From positions 27,385,437 through 27,449,436 of the forward strand of contig NC_059500.1 of assembly GCF_018139145.2 (NCBI RefSeq): DNA of 64,000 nt, in the 5' to 3' direction. The notes beneath the pieces were generated by a model that was not told the DNA's origin, did not search any database, and worked only from the letters and a program-made list of their open reading frames with translations. The translations under genes and the position numbers were made by a program. Shown here piece by piece: positions 12,752-24,400 of this stretch (positions are counted from its first letter, which is position 1; every line of letters begins with the position of its first letter). This DNA is from Gymnogyps californianus. Its lineage: Eukaryota > Chordata > Aves > Accipitriformes > Cathartidae.

Positions 12752-14023
12752 CAATTCAGCTTTGCATTTAATCTGTGATCAACACCATAATGCATCATTT
12801 TTATTATACTTTTGTGAATAGTTTGAAGTAGGCATTTCTTTTTTGTTCCTTTCTTTCAAGCTGCTGTATTATGTATGTTCGTGTTCATTTAGAATTTTTT
12901 ATTAAAAGATTACTTAAAAAGCCATTTTAAGGCTAATGTTTTAGTTTCAAATGTTCCAACTAATTTTAAAAATTGAAACTGAAAGTTAAGACCATGTTAA
13001 TTTGGTTTACTAAAACTCTTAAAACTTAGGAGTGTGAATGAAATTCAGGAACAAAAGTTCTTAATCATCTTCTACCCCTTCCTTTCCCATATCCATGAGT
13101 GATGTACCTGATAAATCTTTGTGTATTTTATAGTAGATGTACGCAACGGGCCTCAGCTTCTGATATAAAATTTACCAACTTCATGTAGGTTAATTTCTAC
13201 ATAGTTTATTAATGTCATTATAGCCAATCCAAGCATTATTACATTTATTATTTGTCATCATAAATTAATCATATGATATTTTTCATAACTGAATTTAAAT
13301 AAATTGCTTTCTCTATGCGGTTTCATTAAGTAGGTTTAATTGTCTTTATTAGCCAAGTTGATTTGCAGCATTTAACAGTGAAGAAATGATGGAACCTTAA
13401 AATATTCACAATGAAAACTTAATTAAGGTGTTAATTGAATATTTACATTAAACTTTAATAATGCAATGTAAATGTTTAATTATCTTCTGCAACTATGAAG
13501 ATCTGGATTGAAATATTTTAACCTAAATTAAGGGGAGGGGGTTAGGGTAACAATGTAACTAAGTAGCACAGAAAGTGGCATAGGCAGTTTAAACATCTAC
13601 TGAATTAATTAGAAACAAGTGTAAGTAAGTGACTGAAAACCCAATCAACAGGATATGACAAAAGAACTTGCAGCACTCTGAGAATCACTAGAAAAAATTC
13701 AAATTGAGATATGTTGGTTTACATCTTTTTTAAGGTCTGGTTGCTCCTAAGTTTCATAGAAAAAATAAGCATAAAACTGAAATAAATACTGTGTTAAAAA
13801 TTTACAAAACATGCTGTATAATAAAGATGACAAATCAGGGAAAAAGAACTCTTGACAGCAGAAGATTCACAAGGGAAAATAGGAAGACAAAATAAATGTA
13901 TAAAATACAATAAAAATTAGGAAAGACAAGTTCTAATTGTGGAACATACAGATGAGAATTAATACAGAGCAATAAATACACACAATAGTTCACGCAGGGC
14001 TTCTGCTGGTCTTCTAGGAGGAT
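12752..14023. other. AT-rich spacer; 13180-13520 dense in TAATTA-type motifs
   Basis: No gene was seen. The part at about 13180-13520 is very AT-rich but not repetitive. It contains several homeodomain-type cores: TTAATTAA at 13419-13426, TTAATTGAAT at 13431-13440, TTTAATTAT from 13475 and TTAATTG near 13336. That texture resembles vertebrate conserved noncoding elements, but conservation cannot be judged from one genome. Confidence 0.35.
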
Positions 14024-14282
14024 TTACTTCAGTAATTCAGGGCAATCAGCCTTATTCGTAGCCATTGCTACATCCTCAGGGTTGGGAGAGATTCCCCAGT
14101 ATTTGCTCCAAGGTACAGCAACTTCTTGATGGATCTGTGTAAATGCATCTTTGCTTTCTTCATGTTGGTCTTCTTCCTTAATGAGGGCTCCAACACTCAG
14201 ATTCTTATTGCTGGCTTTTCTGCAGCTGTTTTACTGAAATACTCAGAACATTCTGCATAAGCTGTGTAGAACTTTTACCCAT
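14024..14282 (-). pseudogene. Unidentified coding-like relic beside LTR B
   Basis: On the minus strand 68 sense codons run from an in-frame stop at 14231-14233 down to a TAA at 14024-14026. The peptide is charged and unlike the low-complexity shadows nearby; it contains LIKEEDQHEESKDAF and PWSKYWGISPNPEDVA. Its only Met is near the C-terminus, so this frame has no plausible start. A second minus frame begins at an ATG (14280-14282), reads MGKSSTQLMQ and stops at 14205-14207, overlapping the first by about 26 bases. A single frameshift could therefore separate two parts of one former reading frame. I do not recognise the family. It could be a processed pseudogene, a decayed or live terminal exon, a fragment of an older retroelement, or chance. 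LTR B sits within 10 bases of the upstream end. Confidence 0.35.
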
Positions 14283-14289
14283 GAACATC

Positions 14290-14712
14290 TGTCGTGGTTT
14301 AGGCACAGCTGGCAACTAAGCACCATGCAGCCGCTCGCTCACTCCTCTTGTCCCCCTGGTGGGATGGGGAGGAGAATCAGAAGAAAAAAGCAAAAACCTT
14401 GTGGGTTGAGATAAAGACAGTTTAATAGGACAACACAAGAAGAGAACAAATAATAATAACAATAATACTAATAAAAGAGTATACGAAGCAAGTGATGCAC
14501 AAAGCAATATTGCTCACAACCCAGAACCCAATGCGCAGCCTGCTCCCGAGCCACAATCCCTCCTTCCCTCTGGCCAGCTCCCCTAATAATATACTGAGCA
14601 TGATGTCATATAGTATTGAATATCCCCTTGGCTAGTTCGGGTCAGCTATCCTGGCTGTGTCCCCTCCCAGCTTCTTGTGAAAATTAATTCTATCCCAGCA
14701 AAACCTAGGACA
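14290..14712 (-). mobile_element. Solo LTR B, same family, internally deleted
   Basis: This minus-strand copy begins TGTCGTGGTTT and ends CTAGGACA on the plus strand. It is flanked by a perfect 5-bp duplication ACATC (14285-14289 and 14713-14717). At 423 bp it is about 170 bp shorter than its relatives. Alignment by eye with copy E shows a clean jump at about 14679/14680, where CTTCTTGTG runs directly into AAAATTAATTCTATCCC. Roughly 150 bases of the 5' U3 are missing. The intact duplication shows the deletion happened within the inserted LTR. The poly(A) signal (TTTAAT on the plus strand, 14421-14426) and a CRE-like site (14601-14608) remain, but the TATA box is degraded (near 14586-14594). 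An imperfect AAT/ATA stretch lies at 14448-14474. Confidence 0.92.
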
Positions 14713-14717
14713 ACATC

Positions 14718-15445
14718 ACAAATAATTTTGGGTCCATTTTCCCCCAGCTATGCCCATATTTTCTGCCATCACAGTGCCCTGCATGCCGACTTGGGTAAGT
14801 AACTCCTGAGCCTGGGTTTTGTGAGCCCTGCCAGGAGGAGCCTTGCCTCAAGTCTTGTCAGCAGAGTAAGGGAGAATGTAGGACAGGTACAGCAGTGTTG
14901 ACAACCAAAGCAACAGTGGTTACAAGGGGCTGAGGGCAGGGTGCTGGCTCTGGAGAAGCTTAGGAGGTCAGATGGGTATCAGGGCCTGGGAAGAGATGTT
15001 GTAGTCAGGAGAGGGCAGCAGCAAGCATTGCGTCTGATTGTGGAAGCACATAACTGCTTCCAGAACTATTTTTAACCAAATGTGGACTAAAACTGGCATG
15101 TTGGAGGAGCAGAGCCAAGTTTTGTGGCAGGATGCACTTACAGATACCTCTGGGAGGGGAACAAGGGTGGGGGGACAATTGGGGAGGGTATTTCCGATGG
15201 GAAGGACTTTCTGGGAGGAAAAGTGGGAAAAGGGAAATTGGGAAGTGGTCACTTGATAAATGGGAGCTATGGGAGAGAAGGAACAGGATGTCAGTACAGG
15301 GAAACCCAGCCACCTTTAGCATCCTGTCCTTTCTCAACTGCATCATCTCTTTGTGCTTTCTATGGCACTGCTACAAAACTCTCCTTTCATTTTTTATTTC
15401 TGTATTAAGTATGACACGCCAATCTAAATGTTAAGACAATACTGT
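14718..15445. other. Locally GC-richer unique segment, no gene recognised
   Basis: About 14760-15350 is visibly richer in G and C than its surroundings, with G-rich runs near 15153-15245. Overlapping open frames exist on both strands (15005-15346 minus, 15124-15434 plus, 15132-15434 plus). None shows a family motif and they contradict each other. It may be an unrecognised repeat, a decayed retrocopy or a small compositional island. Confidence 0.4.
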
Positions 15446-15463
15446 ACACACACACACACACAC
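15446..15463. repeat. (AC)n microsatellite
   Basis: A pure run of AC dinucleotides, followed by a short C run. Confidence 0.9.
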
Positions 15464-18400
15464 CCCCAAGAGAAGAAAGTTAGATTCTGAGGCAGTTTTG
15501 GTTAGCAATAATACATTTAGTTGTAAGACTACCATTATAATTATATTTGAGTTATGCTGTTGCTACTAGCATGAGGCAAAATCATAATCTTTTTAAACTG
15601 CTTAAATTGATTTCCATCAACTTTATTAAATATGCACAGAGTTCTTAGATTAATGATAAAACTGAATTATGTTCCACTAATCTTAGTAAATCACAGATTA
15701 CTAACATTTACAACAATTATTTCAGGTTTTATGAGATAAGTCGTCATTGTGACAGATTTGCTGATAACTGTTTTGTGAGTTACCCCAGTTTGTAAGATAC
15801 TGCACGTTAGAAAATTGGATAAGTCTGGTCACCAAACAGTGAAACTAAGGATCAAAAACATTCTTAGGTTTTCTAATAGAAGAAGATACCAGAACCAGAG
15901 GAAGCAGGAAATAATATGGAAGGGAAGGACTGGAGAAATTGCCTTGCAAACTTGTAATTGTTAAAACCTTTTTATAAGGAAAGGTTTCATGGAGTAACAA
16001 GTTCCGTGCCTTTCTAAAGATACAGTTTTAAAGTCAGCATATTATTGTCTGTTGCTGTGGTAAAATATGTTCCAAGGCCCTGTCCACTGTTCATTTTCAT
16101 CTGACTTTCAAATCTGGGAATTGCTAACAATATTCTTGATTTTTTAACTATGCATGTGTAGGACAGCTAGACATGAGGGAAATGGGGGAAGACTGATCAT
16201 TAAAAGAAGAAAGGAAAAGGAAGGACAACTTATGATCAGCTAATTTAATCATATTTCTAACATATACTTTATTTTCCTTTAAAAAAGACCAAGCCAAAGA
16301 ATCTGGGAGAGTATCACCATCAGCCTGAGAATAACAGCCTTACAAGAAGATCCTTTCAAGTCATTTGCATACTGTGCAAGAATTTGTAAGAAGACACAGC
16401 CAACAAGAGGCTACAAAAAACAGTTCTAGAAGCTGTAAATCAGGTGCAACTATGTACATGCTGTGGTCCTTAAATAAATGTTTCATAACTAAGCAAAATA
16501 TCTAGTGTGTTAAATACATGCAGTATAACTTCATTAATATGCACATTGCATTATAGAATAGGCTATATTAATAACTTGCAATAGAATGACAAAAACAATC
16601 TGATATTAAAAAACAGAACGGTAAGATTTAAATAATTCACAAGAAGCTCTTCCACATTTTTGTGGTTATCCTAGTAAAATGGTTCAGGAAAGAGGTCACC
16701 TCTGTGTTTTTGTCATCCACATGTGGTGAAGTTATGCAGTGACTCGTCAGAGAGATACAATTCATCCAGCTATGGCTTATGTATTTTAGTTCTTTGAAAC
16801 AGACTCTCCTGAAGCCTTATACAAGCACACTATTAAAAAGAAAAATCTCAGTTTTTGCATTGCCCTATCTATCTAAATCATATTGTATTAAAACCATCAT
16901 GATTAAATTTTTTCATGAACCAATTTTCCATAGTCAAAGCTGAAATAGATATTTAAGAGTTTAGGAATCCTGTCACCAACTTCTATTAGTGCAGCATGTG
17001 CCTTTTTGTAATGTTGTCACTTCTTGGTATCTTGTTAATATGAATCTGTAATGTCCTTTTAAGCATTTCAGCAATTTCACATCCTTTTCTGTAACAGGAC
17101 ATATTCTTTTAATGTTTGATGTTTACATGCAGTATAAATGTACAGCCCTAGAATGACAAGGTTGATAAGAAATGCTTATGTGATTACACAGCTCAAGCAT
17201 TTTAAAAGTGTATATTATGCAGCTTGTCAGATACATCCTTTTTTTAAAATAAATTTGTGTTTGTGAATTTAAAATTCGTGTTTGATAAGTAACACATGAG
17301 AGAAATGAAAATTTCCCTTCTAATCCATCATTCACTGACAGACCAAATTTCCTGTGCTTCATTTAATCTTCCATTTGCAGTTGTGAAATCAGTCATATTG
17401 GTTAAATAGGAGCACTACAACAGTTAGAAAATTACCTGAGGTCTTGGGAAATCTGGGCTTCACTTTTTGGTCATGGCAGATCTTGTATGTTATCGGAGAT
17501 CTAGCCTGGCTTCTCAGAGATAAGGAAAGAAATATCTAGCCCTCTCTCACGCAAACTGAAATTATTAGGAATTGACAGAATTAAGCACTGTGCAATTCTG
17601 AGAATCCAAGCCTAAGCCTCTGTATGTTTCTCTCTTTCTTCTGTAAAACAGACAAAATTAAAAGGATAGACAAATTATCAGCTAGAAGTAGAGCTTTGAT
17701 TGTTCCTGTCAAGTGTGCCAAAAGGATTTAGCAAAAAATACTTTTTTTCAGGCTCATGGGAAACAAGTAGGGCATATACCTACTTATCTATCCAGGACAC
17801 TAACCCATTATGTTTCTTGAAAGACAGATACTGATCAGGATCATCTCCTCTAATATGGGGATTTTGGTTCAAACCATTGCCCTGAAAAAGGCATTTAGAT
17901 TTTTGTTTGCAATTTCCAGGCAAGTATTCAAGTCATTGGCTAGTGGCAACGTGGGGACAGATCACTAAGGATCTCCTGACTAGTGTTATTCCACAGTGCA
18001 AAATCCTACAATAGTGGGAAATAGCTAGATTTAACTAGAATTAATGCTGCTTTTAAAAGAGCAACATTCCCTCTCCCAACAATAAAACTTTTTTTTTAAA
18101 TGAGTTAACTGTCATAGGTGACTTATTTTTAGTTTTTCTGTCTTAATTCTGCAACTTATTTTCAGACTATTTAAGTGTGAAAACACACTTTGACATTGTC
18201 ATGTTTGACTACAAAGAACAATTTTTGAGTTGCACTGCTTATCTCTGAAGTATATTCAAACCCAGCTTTTCCATAAAGTATCAGTTTAAGAACCACATTT
18301 GTATTTTCTGTCCCTTTTTAGAGATTTCATCCACAGATGAAAGATTGAATAATATCTAGTAAAACTTTCTTTCCTCTAGTGAGAAAAGTCTAACATATGA

Positions 18401-21400
18401 CTTGGGAAGACCCAATTATGTTTTAGAAAAATGCATGGACTGAGGAACCTGCCTCAGCAGAATAGAAACTTACTCTCTGTCACGTAAAACTAAACTCTGT
18501 ATTATTAAAGTCTTGTCCTAGTCTTCAAGACTCTCTGAACTGTATTGAAGAAACAAAGAAATTTATACACACACTGAACCACTTGGAAGTTGAGCATTTT
18601 ATTTCTGGTAGAGAAGACTCAGAAACAAACGTCTTCCCATTGTTCAGTGACCACCAAATATTTTAAAATTGTCTTCATCTCCCCTGATGTATCTGTCTCA
18701 TGATGCTTATATAATTAATCAAACGGGCAAAGGTAGGGCTGAACTGAAAGGATAAATATTTAGTAATTTAAATTCCATTTTATTATTTTATAATCCTAAC
18801 TGGGATTTGGGAAATGCTCTCACAGAAAGCTGCTACTTTACTTCACATTCTGTAAAAGATAGATCTATAAAGCCCAAGTCTTTTCACTACTATGTTTATT
18901 GCTATTTCACACTCTCACACTGCTTTGCCTATTTCATACACCATTTACTCTCTCATGTCTTCATGTCTTATCTCCAGAAGACATTTTCAAAGAATGTTTA
19001 GAAAGTTATAAATGAAAGTACTTTCATACGCTGCTGCGTTTCATTATAGAAAAAAACCCCTACATTTTAGAGTGCTCTGTGAAGAAAGAAGAAGATTGAG
19101 GTACTTTTGTCTAAAGTCAGAGGACTTCACACACATTCTATACACATTTTAAGAAACGATAAAAATCTGTTTCTTTACTGAAAAATAAACTTTCATAGCT
19201 TGGATTCTGATGATTTAAAATACCTATTTTGAGGCTTAAAAAATAAAGCAGTTTGATCACATCTGTAGTAACACTTCAGAAATTATTGCCTAAGAGCCTT
19301 TTTGGAACCTGCTAGAGACTGTGGGAATATTTCATCAGTTCAGATTTTAAATGCATTGAGAAAAAGTTCATGCAACTCTTTGCCCAAATGTGTGTGTAAC
19401 TGCATACCTTGCAACAATGATTGCAATGGACATAACCACATGCAATTATATTACATGTAATAATTACAGCATGTAATTATGACAAACATTTTTCAGGTGT
19501 CAATGAGCACACATTTTTGCATTGCAATTCTACATTTGCATTTACGACTTATAGCCTTATTTTGTACCAGAAATATTAATTTAGGATAGCAATTGAATTG
19601 TGGACACTCACACTCTGCTATCACACCAATGAGCTGAAAATACTCAGGCTGCTTCTCAGTATATTACTAAAAGCAAAACTGAGTCCCGTTATAGAAGGAC
19701 ATTTGTGATATGTAGTTAGGAATAAACTACACCTCCATATGTTTTTGTGAAATCCATTGGGTTTATGTGAAAAGCATTTACTTCTAGAAATCTCTTTTAA
19801 AAAGCAACATCATTCCATAGTCTTGCTAGGTTGCTTCACTGTAAGATATTCACATTTTAAAATAATTTATGGGCAAAATCTATATACCCAACAATATCTG
19901 AAAGATATGGATGTCGCAAGTTTTTAACTTATTTTAAGTAAACCTGTGACCAGGAAAATCCCCTCGAGCCTCCACTTTTTCCAGCTTTTGTTAAATGCAT
20001 TTTTCTCCTTAAATAAGTGTGATGTGCAAGTATCCTTAATAATGAGACACCTGAATTCAGGTAAATCCAAGTCTTGCCCAAAAGGCAAATTATGTGCAAC
20101 CAGAAAGACTCTCACTAAGCTTTCCAAAGTATATCAAGTCGAAAAATAGAAAAATAGAAAATAAAACTACATAACAGATGTTAATTATGGTGTTCATACA
20201 CAAGGCAAGTGTGTAAAGATGTTGAGATCCTCCATGAACAGAAGCTGCAGAAGGAGAAGAATGAGCCTTTGGTTTCCTACAGATCTAAGGCTTGAGTGCT
20301 CTTGCTTGTGTGGATTTCCTGCTCCCTTGTAAAAACAATTACCTCAGAGTTGCCTTCTTTCCTTAAGGTACCCACGGAGCTACTCTGCTACTTGGCCCTG
20401 TATTTTCATGGAACCTGCTGGCACGTACCACCATAAAAACTGTAGGGATCACTAGATCTCCATTAGCATTTATTTAAACCTGCTGTTTGATTGCAGCTTC
20501 ATGGTTAGGGGGTAAAAACAGTCAGGGAACTTATTTCCATGAGTGTTATTCCTAAAAAAAAAATATATATATAGATCATTTCCTATATTTCTTTTTTTTT
20601 GTGAGTTTTAATTTAAAAATCTAAAGTCACGTTTAGAACATGTGACCTCTCCCTAGTCTTTTTTCAATCTCAAGTGTCTATGGAGAGCATACAATACTTT
20701 GTGTCAATAAATCCTTAGCTGGGATGTCAGGGACCTTCAGGCCATTTGTGGCATGTGCTGTCTTTTTGTGGCTTGTTCAGCAAGTTCCCAGATTTGAGGT
20801 TTTGGTTTCTACAGTAAGACAGGACTGGAATGAAGTCAAAGAGTAACTCCAGCTTTGCAGGCAGATGTAACTTGTTCATATTTTGCAATCTCTGTCAGTC
20901 CCATTCTGAACCACAAGGCCGTACACAAACTCTTGAAAACTCTCTGTTATGAGGGCACTGATTGAGGAAGCTGGAATAGATATGAAGCTCAAAACAACAA
21001 CCGTGGAGCAATGTCCATCAGGAATCAGAATAATGCTTCAAAGAAGAAAAAAAGAATAAAAAGGGACTGCCTGAGGCTATCAAGTGCAAACTGTATGCAA
21101 TACCCCATCCAAGAGTTCCTGAAGTATTCATGTCACCCCAACCCCCTGCATACCACAAAGTGCAAAATGTTTTCTAATGCCTCTAAAAAAGTTAAATCTT
21201 TTGCGTAAGAGGAAGAAAGCAAGAGGAATTAGGAACACCACCAGGATTCTAGGTTCCTGCCACTTGGGAACAGTTTCTTAAATGATTCCAACAGGTTAAA
21301 TTTCTTAATTTGTTTGCCATGTGTAGCAAGAGTGCTTTACAAGAAAATAATTGGTGGAGGTTATTCAGAACGAGAGAATGTTCAGTAGGAACATTACTCA

Positions 21401-24400
21401 GGGACTGATTGTGGAAGAAAATCTAATCTAATAAAGAAAATCTGAATGACAATGGTTTCAGTGCAGAAATTATGATTTGTGCTTATAACATTTGTCCTGC
21501 GATGCCACGTAATTACAAAATATGTTTTTTAAAATCAAGGATTAAGTGAATCTGATGCACAGCATGTGATCTTAATCCTGGTATCTTTAACAACACCATG
21601 GTGATAATGTCACAAAGACATGTTATGAGCTATTTGATGTCATTAAGAGTTGTCAATTTAGGAACTAAGGCAGAATTAAAGCTGTGGTCCAAAACACATG
21701 CCATTTTGCTGTCATTTGTCTCACCAAAAGCTACCTTTACAGTCAAATATACTACAAACTTTTAAAACTTCTGAGATCCAAAATGATACAGAAATCGCTA
21801 TTTGCTGACTAGGATTTATGGGTGAACCACCCTCTAAAATATCACGTATCAGGGAGTTCATCCTATTGTTTGGTGTATGGAATAGTCCGCTCCAAATGGA
21901 CGTCAGAAGTCAAATGTGATCTAAACATCTAATTAAAAAGTTCTAAGCAAGAGAGAAAAGCAGTAAATTAAGATAGTTGTAACAACTGGTCTTAATTGTG
22001 TCCTTATTTTAAGAATATCAGTGAAAACATGATTTAGTGTAGTTGTCAGAATCGTAGTTTAAGGAAAATCTGAAGCAAGGATTAGAGTGATCCAGCAACT
22101 TCAAAGGAGAGAAAAGAAGTTAAGGTTATCTAGAGAGCTAGAGAGTCATTTGACAATGCAACAGATAACAATTTATAACTCTAGACATTTTAATCTGTCT
22201 AAAAGATGTAGTGTGAATGTGATACCAGTAGCATCACAACAGGCTGCTGCTTTTGAGCTTCATACCTGAACTGTCATATCCTAGATAATAAAACAGAATT
22301 AGGATTGGAGGATATACAATCATCTGTGTCTTCTTCAGCCAAAACCAGTCTGTCAACTTCAAATATATTAGATAGATATTTTAAAACTTTTTGAAATTGA
22401 CCTTTGGTTTTGTTTTGTTTTGGTTTAATCTAAATGTCTTCAAAGAGGAAGGAAAATAATGCTATTACCATTTGCGGATGATGATCCAACAGAACTATTG
22501 AGTTTTTCTGTAGAAAGCAGGAGAGATTTTGAAGGGATAGAGAGGAATCAGAGCTTTATGTATGGTGAACAGCAAGAAGCACTATCTAGGTGGTAAGTAG
22601 TCTTGGCCAACCGCCTTGGTGAGAGACTTCTACTTATTCTTCCTTTGAATCTTCCCAGCAGTTATTTGGGATGGAACCTATAGGCTTACTTTGTCCCTAA
22701 AACCTGATTTATTACTTCAGTGCAGACATGAATATGCTGGAGTTAGATTCCAGCTATACAACTGGATCCCTGGGAACAGGTATTACTCCAAGGTTAATTT
22801 AACAGCAGGGTGACAGTCTTAACCTTTCTATCTGTGCATTCTGTTCCTATTTGTGTTGATTTGCAAGTAGGGATAAAACCTTGAAAAAAGGTCTGTCCAT
22901 TTATTCACAAAATGTCTTAGAGTGGACTTTTATTTCAGCCTGTCTTGACACTTTACCTTGTGAATTTCACAAAATCTATGAACCTGAAATGAAAGCTTCA
23001 TGGGAGGTGCTACAGCAATAGAAATATAAGCAGTCTTAAAAGAAAAAGAACAGGTTAGGATGTTTATTTCCAAGAGAAGATGAGTAAAGGAGGACTTGAT
23101 AAAACCATACAAGACAATGAGCATTACTAGCATTAGGATTTTATTTCGTACCTTCTACAAAGTAAGAAAAAGGGGACATTCAGTAAACTCAGAGGATAGC
23201 TGACAACTGGGAAAAAAAGATTATAGATTTCCTTCCACATAATGGGAATTAAGCCTATACAAGTTATTGCACCAAATTTACCTGATTCCAAATACTAATA
23301 AGAGCTTGCTATTTTACCATTTATACAGACATGAAAAAGACTCCCCAAACTGTTTGAAAGGATACTAAATACTTGTACTTCTTGTGCACAAACCGTCACC
23401 TACATCAAGGGAAAAAGAATGTTTAAAAAGCCACTTTCACTATAAGTCGCTAGCACCAGCACTGTTAGAAATATTATGAATTAAGTGGACCATTGGTCTG
23501 ATCCATAGCAAACTTTATCATCTCACAGATCCTTAGGTGCCACACAAAACCTATTTTGTAAAAGCAGAAATACCTTTAGAGATTTTTTGAAAGTCTAATC
23601 TTACTAAGACAGTTGATGATTCATTCTTTTTCACATTAGAACCCAATAAATGCAAATTATCCCTTGGGTAACTTGCTAATTTATTCTGACATTTGGGTTT
23701 GTAATTTGTATGTAATTGTTTTGTCTAACTCTTTGCTTTTATATTCTGCCTCCAATGCATGGAAAATACTGGAAAAAAATTTACTCCTCCAATGGGAGCT
23801 TTAAAGATGTAAATGTAAAAGAAGCTGCTAGGATTTCAGAAAGGAGGACGAAATAAGGAAAAATGCTACAGGGAGAAAATATAAAACACTAAAATATGTC
23901 CAGTACGAAATTAGAAAAATAACTATTTTCATCTAAAGTGAACAAGGGAGATCTCAAAAACAAAAGAAATGTAAGTAGTTTCAGCTACCATTCTTTAAGT
24001 GTCTAGTCAGTAATATAGTAAGTTCTGATATGAATTTATTAGCTGAGGCATGGTGAAAACTCCATGGAAGAGTTACTTTTCTGGATTAGAAGCTTCTCTG
24101 TTCCTCCTTCTAAAAATAAAATAAAATTTATGCAGGGTATATAATAGGGGTGACACGCTGTGCATGTGTACAAAACATTGCTAAATGGGATTACAAATTT
24201 AGAGAGGCTGTCAACCTGTTAAATTTTGAATACTGGACAGAATGGGAGACAAATTCTAGAAACGACAGGCTTGAAAACAAGTAAATTCCTGAAAAGCATA
24301 TGGGATTTCTTCTTTCAACCAGCTTTTTACCTCATTTCTACAATTTAGAAATGCAACTGAAAAGAAAACTTAAGTAAAGTTGCTCTCAGCTGAGTTAAGT

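Noticed and set aside
12155..14712. LTRs A and B as the two ends of one provirus
   Set aside because: They are in opposite orientation, each has its own different 5-bp duplication, and no primer-binding site or retroviral core lies between them.
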